Made by a program: the position numbers and the translations under genes. Below, piece by piece: positions 57,138 to 64,000 of a stretch of DNA of 64,000 nucleotides; the stretch's first letter is position 1, and each line of letters starts with the position of its first letter. The notes beneath the pieces are model-generated. The model ran no database searches and had not been told where the DNA came from. It saw only the letters and a program-made list of their open reading frames with translations. Origin of the DNA: CAWEPK01 sp963835595 (GTDB taxonomy: Bacteria; Desulfobacterota; Syntrophorhabdia; Syntrophorhabdales; WCHB1-27); the NCBI GenBank assembly GCA_963835595.1, contig CAWIGL010000003.1, forward strand, positions 682,001 through 746,000. The letters run 5' to 3'.

Positions 57138-57355
57138 CGGATCGGTTAAGCTGCCGTCTCACTGCCGTTCGACGGGTCCGGCCGCCCTGGTGCCGGGGCG
57201 GCGCGTAAAACGATGCACGACCCGCCGATTGGCCGTCCGGGTGCCCGGTGAAGCGCAAGCCCGAGGAACGGAGGCGTACTCTTTTGTACGTCGGAGTCCC
57301 GCAGGGCGCAGCGCGACGCCAAAGATGCGCGTTTTACACGCCGCCCTCCATGATG
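57138..57355. other. spacer between tsaD and the PpiD-like gene, no gene
   Basis: 218 bases with no supported coding region or RNA. There are partial inverted repeats (GCGTAAAACG near 57205 against CGTTTTACACGC near 57330; GCGTAC-TCTTTT-GTACGT near 57274), which may form a loose stem. A promoter for tsaD is expected but not clear. Confidence 0.4.
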
Positions 57356-58741
57356 CTATATCTCGTTCCAGTCGATCTTGATATTTGCGCTCTTCTTCAT
57401 ACGCTCCTTAAAGGCCGCCAGGAACGCCTCCCTTGTCATCGACTCGTAGACCCGCTTGTACGTCTCCTTGTCCTTCTCCCACTGGGCGTTGTCCGGCTGC
57501 TTCTCGTCCGTGCACTTAAAGACGTAGTACTTGCCGCCGATGGTGACGGGCTTGCTGTAAACGCCGCCCTTCGCCAGGGCGAGCACCCCCGCGTCTTCCT
57601 TCGGTATCTGGCCGATCCCCTGGATTATCGTGACGTTCCTGTAGAGAAAAGGCGTCTCTTTGCCGAATTTGGCGTCCTTGCCCCTGATCGCGTCCTCCGC
57701 CTTGACCCGCGCCATGACCTTCGCCTTTTCGGCCGCGATCCGCTCCCTGATTACCTTGACCGCCGCTTCCTTTGCCAGGGGCTTCCCTTCCTCCCGGTCC
57801 ACCATCTGGAAGATGAAGGACCTGTCGCCCTCCCTCACGGGCAGCGATATCTCGCCCTTTCCCAGAGTTTTCAGCCAATTCTGGGGCTTGAGGGCGGCGA
57901 ACCGGGCCATCACCTCGCTTTGTCTCAATACGCCTAAGTCGGTGACCTCGATGCCTTTCGACCTGCCGTAGGCGACCATGTCCTTCGTCTTGAGCATTTC
58001 CATATACGCCTGGTCGTCCCTGACGCCGCTTTTCTCGTTGATGAGCATGTAACGCAGATGATAGGTATCCTCCGACCGGTACGCGTCCTTCTCCCTATCG
58101 TAGATGGAGGCGACCTCCCTCTCGTCGATGTCCACCTTGTCCTTGTAGCTATCCGGGTCGAAGACGGCGGCGGCGAGCTTTATCTGCCCCTTCTCCCTGA
58201 CGTAGGCGTCATGGGCTGCGCCCTCATCCACACGCACCCCGTTGTCGCCGATGATGCGCATCACCCTTTCTATCGTCATCGCCTGTCTCTCGCGGTCCTC
58301 GAACGTCTTAGGGTCGAGGTTGTTCCTCCTCAGGAACTCCTCGTATGCCTCCTGGCTGAAGGCCCCGTTCCTTTTGAACAGATCGATGCCGGTAACGTAC
58401 GCGCGGAACTCCCTGTCGGAGACCCTTATCCCCATGTCGTCCGCAGCTTTCAGGAAGAGGTACTTGTCGACGAGCTGGCTCATCGTCTCTTCCTTGAGCT
58501 TGAGCTGGTTTTTCGTCTCTTCGTCGAACTTGTCCCTGTAGAGGTTCCGGTAAAAGGCCTCGATCCTCCTGTACGCCTGATCGTACTCGGAGGCCGATAT
58601 CTTGTACGGGCCTACCCGCGCTATCGTCCTGTCGGCGCCGCCTTTGCTGAACCCGAAGGTGAAGACGAAGACGACCGCGATGACGGCGCAGATAATCCCC
58701 AGCAGCCACCTGCTCGCGTGCTTTCGCATAAATCTTAACAT
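57356..58741 (-). CDS. periplasmic PpiD/SurA-like chaperone with N-terminal anchor
   Basis: 461 residues. One membrane helix near the N-terminus (RWLLGIICAVIAVVFVFTFGFS) places the rest in the periplasm, as for PpiD. The SurA_N-like chaperone region (RVGPYKISASEYDQAYRRIEAF, RVSDREFRAYVTG) is followed by a parvulin-related stretch (EDTYHLRYMLINEK; GKGEISLPVREGDRSFIFQMVDREEGKP). The PPIase motif residues are poorly conserved, so it may be chaperone only. A second partial repeat at residues 330-430 could be another foldase domain. Located upstream of mreB on the other strand. Confidence 0.82.
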   Translation of the reverse strand: MLRFMRKHASRWLLGIICAVIAVVFVFTFGFSKGGADRTIARVGPYKISASEYDQAYRRIEAFYRNLYRDKFDEETKNQLKLKEETMSQLVDKYLFLKAADDMGIRVSDREFRAYVTGIDLFKRNGAFSQEAYEEFLRRNNLDPKTFEDRERQAMTIERVMRIIGDNGVRVDEGAAHDAYVREKGQIKLAAAVFDPDSYKDKVDIDEREVASIYDREKDAYRSEDTYHLRYMLINEKSGVRDDQAYMEMLKTKDMVAYGRSKGIEVTDLGVLRQSEVMARFAALKPQNWLKTLGKGEISLPVREGDRSFIFQMVDREEGKPLAKEAAVKVIRERIAAEKAKVMARVKAEDAIRGKDAKFGKETPFLYRNVTIIQGIGQIPKEDAGVLALAKGGVYSKPVTIGGKYYVFKCTDEKQPDNAQWEKDKETYKRVYESMTREAFLAAFKERMKKSANIKIDWNEI

Positions 58742-58916
58742 CGATTCTCCTGAGCTTCGTTAATAGCGGGCCGACCCGCCGTCCCCTTGAGCCGCCGGAA
58801 CGGGCCGCCCGTCTCCTCCCAAGCAAAGGCGAGGCGACTCCCGGGCAACCCCCCGATTGGCCCCCCTGCCGGCTCCCTTTTTTGCGCTTCTGTGCGTTTT
58901 CGGTTCTATCCCTTGC

Positions 58917-58945
58917 TTGATTTTGATACTTTAAAATAGTATATT
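58917..58945 (+). promoter_or_regulatory. promoter of the mreB operon
   Basis: TTGATT, 17-base spacer, TATATT in an AT-rich tract, 46 bases before the mreB start. It is the only good promoter in the 250 bases between the PpiD-like gene and mreB. Confidence 0.65.
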
Positions 58946-58991
58946 AGCACTTGCTTTTCAAGACCTTAAATTATCAGGGAGCAGTAGGATA

Positions 58992-60032
58992 ATGTTTGAC
59001 GCCTTATTCGGATTCATATCTAAAGACCTTGCCATAGACCTGGGGACGGCAAACACGCTCGTCTACCTCAAGGGGAAGGGGATCGTCGTCAACGAGCCTT
59101 CCGTCGTCGCCGTCCACCAGGACCAGAGGGGCGCGAAACGGGTCATAGCCGTTGGGGAAGAGGCCAAAAGGATGCTCGGCAAGACGCCGGGGAGCATCGT
59201 CGCCATCAGGCCGCTGAAAGACGGGGTCATCGCAGACTTCGAGGTGACCGAGGCGATGCTCAAGTACTTCATCCAGAAGATACACAACAAGAAGTCGTAC
59301 GCCCGCCCGCGCATCGTCATCTCCATCCCGTCGGGCATCACCCCCGTCGAGAAGAGGGCGGTCAAGGAGTCTGCGGAGTCCGCCGGCGCGCGGGAGGTCT
59401 ACCTTATCGAAGAGCCGATGGCCGCAGCCATAGGTGTCGGCCTCCCCATAACGGAGCCGTCCGGCAACATGATCGTCGATATAGGCGGCGGCACGACCGA
59501 AGTGGCGGTCATCAGCCTCTCCGGCATCGTCTACTGCAATTCCGTCAGGATAGCGGGCGACAAGATAGACGAGGCCATTATCCAGTACATCAAGAGGAAG
59601 TACAACCTGCTCATCGGGGAGCGGACGGCGGAATACGTCAAGATCGCCATCGGGTCGGCCTACCCCCTCCAGAACGAGCAGGAGCTCGACCTGGAGATCA
59701 AGGGGCGGGACCTTGTGGGGGGCATCCCCAAGACGCTCGAAATCTCCTCGAAGGACATACGGGAGGCCATCGCCGAGCCGGTCAACGCGATAGTCGATTC
59801 CGTACGGCTCGCCCTCGAAAGGACGCCGCCGGAGCTCGCGGCCGACATAGTGGAGAAGGGCATCGTCCTCTCCGGCGGCGGGGCCATGCTGAAGAACCTC
59901 GACCTCATCATCAAAGAGGTGACGAGGCTGCCTGTAATCGTGGCTGAGAACCCGCTCACGGCAGTCGTCGAGGGGGCCGGCAGGGTCCTCGACGAGATGA
60001 GCCTTCTCAGAGAAATAGCCGCGAAGTTCTAA
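58992..60032 (+). CDS. mreB: rod shape-determining protein MreB
   Basis: Actin-like ATPase scaffold of the elongasome. 346 residues: phosphate-1 DLGTANTLVYLKGKGIVVNEPSVVA, phosphate-2 VDIGGGTTEVAVISLSG near residue 160, adenosine loop LSGGGAMLKNLD near 292, all in order. The gene is uninterrupted, unlike mreD, mrdA and rodA downstream. It begins the cluster mreB-mreC-mreD-mrdA-rodA with 17 bases to mreC. Confidence 0.97.
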   Translation: MFDALFGFISKDLAIDLGTANTLVYLKGKGIVVNEPSVVAVHQDQRGAKRVIAVGEEAKRMLGKTPGSIVAIRPLKDGVIADFEVTEAMLKYFIQKIHNKKSYARPRIVISIPSGITPVEKRAVKESAESAGAREVYLIEEPMAAAIGVGLPITEPSGNMIVDIGGGTTEVAVISLSGIVYCNSVRIAGDKIDEAIIQYIKRKYNLLIGERTAEYVKIAIGSAYPLQNEQELDLEIKGRDLVGGIPKTLEISSKDIREAIAEPVNAIVDSVRLALERTPPELAADIVEKGIVLSGGGAMLKNLDLIIKEVTRLPVIVAENPLTAVVEGAGRVLDEMSLLREIAAKF

Positions 60033-60049
60033 GCAGCCAAAGGCAACCG

Positions 60050-60850
60050 GTGAAAGGCACTTTCGTAATTATAACGGCTGTCTTACTACTCGTCCTTTCA
60101 TTCCTTCTGTTCACCAACATACCCGTCTTCCAAAGAGGCTACGTTAGGGCAAAGTCCGGTCTGGCGGACGGCATCGGGCCGGTTCTCCAGGCGATCCGGT
60201 TCCCCATGCGCGCCCTGAACTCCGTCATCGAAGGCTATATCGACCTCATCGGCGTGAAGCGGACGAACGCCGAGCTTAAGCAGACGATAGGGAAGCTGGA
60301 GCTCGAGAACCAGAAGGTACCGGAGCTTCAAGCGGAAAACGAAAGACTGAAAAGCCTCCTGCGCCTGACCGAGCAGCAGCCCGGCAGGCTGATCGCCGCC
60401 CGGATCGTCGGCGAGGACGTGATGAACTGGTTCAAGTGCATCCTCATAGACAAGGGGCGCTCCGCAGGGATAAAGGAAAGGATGCCGGTCATTACGCCTT
60501 CCGGCCTCGTGGGGCAGGTCATCGAGGTGAACAAGTGGCACTCCAAGGTGATGGTCGTCAACGACACCAACTCGGCGGTAGACGTCTACGTGTCGGGCAA
60601 GAATTCGAGGGGCATAGCGGAAGGCACGGGCCAGACGACCCTCAAGCTCAAGTACGTGCTGAAGAACGACGACATAGAGCCGGGCGATAAGCTGATAACG
60701 TCGGGCAAGGACGCGATATTCCCCAGGGGCTTCCCCCTCGGCATCGTCATCGCCGTGGACAAGAACAAGCCGGGGCTCTTCTCTGACATCGACATCATGC
60801 CCTTCAACAATTTCAGGAAGCTCGACGACGTCCTGATAGTGAGCAAATGA
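60050..60850 (+). CDS. mreC: rod shape-determining protein MreC
   Basis: 266 residues, GTG start. One N-terminal membrane helix (VIITAVLLLVLSFLLFTNI), a coiled coil (NAELKQTIGKLELENQKVPELQAENERLKSLLRL) and two beta barrels with GRSAGIKERMPVITPSGLVGQVIEVNKWHSKVMVVNDTNSAVDV. It links MreB to periplasmic synthases. The stop overlaps the mreD start. Uninterrupted. Confidence 0.95.
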   Translation: MKGTFVIITAVLLLVLSFLLFTNIPVFQRGYVRAKSGLADGIGPVLQAIRFPMRALNSVIEGYIDLIGVKRTNAELKQTIGKLELENQKVPELQAENERLKSLLRLTEQQPGRLIAARIVGEDVMNWFKCILIDKGRSAGIKERMPVITPSGLVGQVIEVNKWHSKVMVVNDTNSAVDVYVSGKNSRGIAEGTGQTTLKLKYVLKNDDIEPGDKLITSGKDAIFPRGFPLGIVIAVDKNKPGLFSDIDIMPFNNFRKLDDVLIVSK

Positions 60851-61344
60851 GCAGAAAAGCTCGCCTTTCTCATATTCGGCGTCTTCCTTACGATTTGCGC
60901 CTCCGCGGCCTTTTCCTCCCTTCCCCTGGAGATCGCCAAGCCCGACGTAGGCATCCCTTTCATCATTTACGGCATCTTCTTCCTCTCGCCTGCGGAAGGG
61001 CTGCTTGCAGCGGTGCTGTTCGGCTTCATGCCGGGAGATCCTTTCGAGCGCCCCGGCAGGCTCCACCCTTTTCGCGTGCATCGGCGTCGCGCTGTCGTGC
61101 ATCTTCCTGAAGAGCAGGCTCTATATCGAGTCGCGGTATACCTTCGCCCTCGTCTGCGCCGCCGCCGTGCTCACCGAGTCCTTCATCTTCCTCGCCCTCT
61201 CCGTGCTCGCCAAGGGGGAGACGAAGGACTTTTACAACGTGCTCGTCTTCGTCGGTCCCCGACGCCATAGAGACGGGCTTCCTGGGCCTTTTCATGTTCG
61301 TCCTCTTCGAGCGGGCAAAGATCCGCTATATGGGCAGGGTGTGA
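60847..61344 (+). CDS. mreD: rod shape-determining protein MreD, three frame breaks
   Basis: The start is ATG 60847, overlapping the mreC stop (ATGA). Corrected, it reads MSRKLAFLIFGVFLTICASA, then IAKPDVGIPFIIYGIFFLSPAEGLLAAVLFGFM and CIGVALSCIFLKSRLYIESRYTFALV, ending FMFVLFERAKIRYMGRV at 61344: a five-helix MreD of about 165 residues. Single extra bases at about 60855-60858 (A run), 61031 (C) and 61254 (G) account for all breaks, and each segment keeps full coding quality. It completes the shape complex with MreC and Mrd proteins. Confidence 0.85.
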
Positions 61345-61345
61345 G

Positions 61346-63200
61346 ATGCACGAGAAGGACGAACTGACGCCGCGGGAGAAGAAATACAAGTGGTGCGAGC
61401 GGATACTCGCCCTCACCATGATCGTCCTTTTCATGCGCCTCTTCGACCTCCAGATACTGAAAGGCGACGAGATGAGGAGGCTTTCCGAGCAGAACCGGGT
61501 GCGCGTCAAGAAGATACTCGCGCCCGAGGGGGACCATCTTCGACAGGACGGGCAAGGTACTGGCCGACACGCGCCCGTCGTTCAACCTCTACCTCATCCC
61601 GGAGGACATCAAGGACTTTACCCAGACGGTGGACGGCTGCGTGCAGCTTCTGGGGATCGACCGGGACGAGATCATCGAGAAGCTGAAGGACGCGCGCGAC
61701 TTCCCTTCGTCCTTCCCCGTCAAGATAGAGTCCGACATGTCGATGGACCAGGTGGCGAAGGTCGAGGCCAGCAAGTTCTACCTGCCGGGCGTCATGATCC
61801 AGATCGAGCCGAAGCGCAACTATCCGTTCGGCCTCATGCTCTCCCACGCCCTCGGATACGTGTCGGAGGTCAGCCCGGAGGAGCTGAAGACGGAGGAATA
61901 CAAAAAGTACGCCATCGGGGACACGATCGGCAAGTTCGGCCTTGGAGAGGATGTACGAGAAGTATCTGCGGGGCGTGGACGGCGAGCAAAGGGTCGAGGT
62001 GGACGCCTCCGGCAAGGAGATAAGGACGCTCGACACGAAGGAGCCCGTCTCCGGCGACAGCATCTACCTCAATATCGACCTCGAATGTCCAGACGACGAT
62101 AGAAAAAGCCCTGGAAGGGAAGAAAGGGGGCGCAGTCGTCTCCGACCCGCGCACGGGGGGCATACTCGCCCTCGTCAGCCATCCCGCCTTCGACCCCAAC
62201 CAGCTTACGTCCGGCTCACGGGAATACTGGAAGAACATCGCCACCGACCCGTCCCACCCCTTGCAGAACAGGGTCATCCAGGGGCGCTTCCCCCCAGGCT
62301 CCACGTTCAAGCCGCTGGTGGCGCTCGCCGCCCTGGAGAAGGGGGCCATCAACGAGCATACCAGCTTCACCTGCGGCGGCCACTTCACCTTCGCCGGCCA
62401 CGTCTTCAAGTGCTGGCAGAAAAAGGGCCACGGCACGGTGGCCGTCCATAGGGGCATAGTCGCCTCCTGCGACGTCTTCTTCTACAACACGGGCCTCCGG
62501 ACCGGCGTAGACGCCATCCACGAGATGGCCCGAGAAGATGGGCATCACGAAGCCTACGGGGATCGACCTGCCCGGCGAAAAGAGCGGCCTCGTCCCTTCG
62601 ACTGAGTGGAAGAAGAAGACCTTCGGCGAGAAATGGTACGAGGGGGAGACGGTCTCGGTCGCAATCGGCCAGGGCGCCGTCTGGCTCACCCCGATGGGGC
62701 TGCTTCAGCTCGCGTCCTTCGTCGGCAACGAGGGCGTCACCTTCAGGCCGAGGCTGGTGAACCGGATAGTCTCGCCCGAAGGGAAGGTCCTGAAGGCGTT
62801 CGAGCCGGAGATGACGGCCAACGTAAAGCTCAACAAGGAAAACATCACGCTGGTCAAGGAAGGGATGAAGGGCGTTGTGAACGAGCCGGGCGGGACGGCC
62901 TACAGCAACGCCCGCCTGCAAAACGTGAGCATGAGCGGCAAGACGGGGTCCGCCCAGTCCGGCACGGGAGGCGCCGACCACGCGTGGTTCATCGCGTTTG
63001 CGCCGAGCGACGCCCCGTCGGTCGCCATGAGCATACTGGTGGAGCACGGGATGCACGGCGCCTCCGCCGCAGCCCCCATCGCCAAGGCTGTCGCGGAGAC
63101 CATGTTCAACAAGGAGCAGCCGCCGGTAAAATCGGCAGGCACAGACACGGGACAGCCACAGATAAAACAGATCAAATCGGCGGCACTCAATGTACATTGA
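61346..63200 (+). CDS. mrdA: penicillin-binding protein 2, four frame breaks
   Basis: Elongasome transpeptidase. Begins MHEKDELTPREKKYKWCERI and has a membrane helix (ILALTMIVLFMRLFDLQIL). Frame breaks at about 61525, 61943, 62087 and 62530 each need the removal of one base; the pieces join as ILAPRGTIFDRTGKVLAD, GKFGLERMYEKYLRGVDG, DLEVQTTIEKALEGKKGG and HEMAEKMGITKPTGIDLPGE. The active serine is in PPGSTFKPL near 62300, SxN-like SCD in ASCDVFFY and KTG in SGKTGSAQSG near 62940. Total about 615 residues, as for PBP2. The stop overlaps the rodA start. Confidence 0.88.
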
Positions 63201-64000
63201 CCGGAGAAGACTCTACCACCTCGACTGGTATCTCATCCTCAACGGCCTGGTCCTCCTCGCCATCGGCTTCATCAACCTGGCGAGCGCGACGAGGTCGATC
63301 GACGCCGGCCCTTACAACCTGCTTTTGAAACAGGCCGTCGCCCTGTGCATCGGCATCGCCGTCCTCTTCCTTATCCTTACGTACGACTACCGCCTGATCG
63401 CGAGCTATTCGAGGCATTTTTACGGCGCCACCCTCTGCTTTCATCGTCTTCGTCCTGGTCCTCGGGACGATAGCGGGCGGCGCAAAAAGATGGCTCTCCA
63501 TCGCCGGCATCGCCTTTCAGCCGTCTGAGCTGATGAAGCCCGTCATGGTGCTGATGCTCGCCAATATGCTCTTCCAGCGGAAGAAGGAGGACGAGCCGCT
63601 GAACATGAAGGATGTCCTCCTGCCGCTCCTCTACATCTTCGTCCCCTGCGTCCTCATCCTGAAGCAGCCGGACCTCGGCACGGCGGTAGTCATCCTCCTC
63701 TCCTGCCTTTGCATACTCTGGTTCGTGGGACTGACGAAGCCGACGTACCTCTTCCTCGGGGTCGTAGGGCTCTCCTCGCTCCCCGTCCTCTGGAAATTCC
63801 TGATGAAGCCGTACCAGAAGATGCGCATCCTCAGCCTCATCAACCCGGACATGGACCCGTCCGGGTACGGCTACCACTCGATACAGGCGAAGATCGCCGT
63901 CGGCTCCGGGGGGCTTTTCGGCAAGGGATACCTGAACGGCACGCAGCACAAGCTCCATTTTATCCCGGAGCACCATACGGACTTCATATTTACGGTCTTC
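63190..64000 (+). CDS. rodA: rod shape-determining flippase/polymerase RodA, partial, one frame break
   Basis: SEDS-family glycosyltransferase partnering PBP2. It starts MYIDRRRLYHLDWYLILNGL inside mrdA and has several membrane helices; SFxxSELxK appears as AFQPSELMKPVMVLMLA near 63515, and GGxGxGxSxG-like GGLFGKGYLNGTQHKLHFIPEHHTDFIF closes the visible part. The frame changes at about 63431-63436 (extra base). The gene runs off the right edge. Confidence 0.9.

Noticed and set aside
57138..57355. A tRNA or small RNA between tsaD and the PpiD-like gene
   Set aside because: Only loose inverted repeats; no cloverleaf or terminator could be built.
60847..63436. Programmed +1 frameshifting as in prfB
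   Set aside because: No shared slippery codon, stop or stimulatory site at the eight positions; contexts differ, which favours sequence error.

Overview
The window is high-GC chromosomal DNA from a bacterium that looks like a member of the Desulfobacterota (former Deltaproteobacteria), perhaps a Syntrophorhabdia- or Syntrophobacteria-like lineage. Pointers are a dissimilatory sulfite reductase dsrAB pair with an RsbRD-type neighbour, an LL-diaminopimelate aminotransferase (DapL-type), a DUF39 homocysteine-biosynthesis protein, a benzoyl-CoA-reductase/HgdB-like protein and the mreBCD-mrdA-rodA cluster. The lineage is inference; no 16S rRNA is present.

Layout. 0-4.5 kb: dnaE (3' part), accA and an RsbRD_N-domain protein. 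4.5-7.2 kb: dsrAB on the minus strand, accompanied by a peculiar set of small hairpin elements that sit between duplicated, synonymously diverged copies of the 3' ends of dsrB and dsrA. 7.6-18.7 kb: an oxygen/nitric-oxide respiration block: a monooxygenase-like ABM protein, a quinol NO reductase, then a plus-strand operon of SCO1, an A2-type caa3 oxidase (ctaD-E-F-C), ctaB, a fused cytochrome b-cytochrome c protein and a Rieske protein.

18.9-27.4 kb: an 8.5-kb integrated element in a tRNA-Arg(UCU) gene, with tyrosine integrase, XRE regulator, AlpA-like protein, terminase-small-subunit-like protein, primase/ATPase with an iteron-like array in its 3' end, and exported cargo proteins. It has no capsid, tail or large-terminase genes, so a PICI-like phage satellite is the best reading. 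27.6-44.9 kb: a core minus-strand region (nfo, dipeptide epimerase, mlaE, alr, hemL), two toxin-antitoxin modules, a Tat nitroreductase, a TPR lipoprotein, an MFS transporter with a molybdopterin oxidoreductase, and a liv ABC operon whose expected binding-protein slot holds only a 30-residue signal-peptide ORF. DapL and a P-loop NTPase follow on the plus strand.

45-64 kb: a DUF39 gene with a possible switch-like 5' UTR, a large PAS hybrid histidine kinase, two more toxin-antitoxin modules, tldD, a small DUF4911 protein, an HgdB-like protein, rsmA, tsaD, a PpiD/SurA-like foldase, then mreBCD-mrdA-rodA running off the end.

Sixteen single-base frame breaks interrupt otherwise well-conserved genes (dnaE, dsrA, cyt b-c, one cargo gene, mlaE, livF, the histidine kinase, tldD, mreD x3, mrdA x4, rodA). 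Many lie in short homopolymers and eight fall between 60.85 and 63.44 kb, all as one extra base. Residual assembly indels are the simplest explanation, so these genes are annotated as single genes with frame breaks rather than as pseudogenes.
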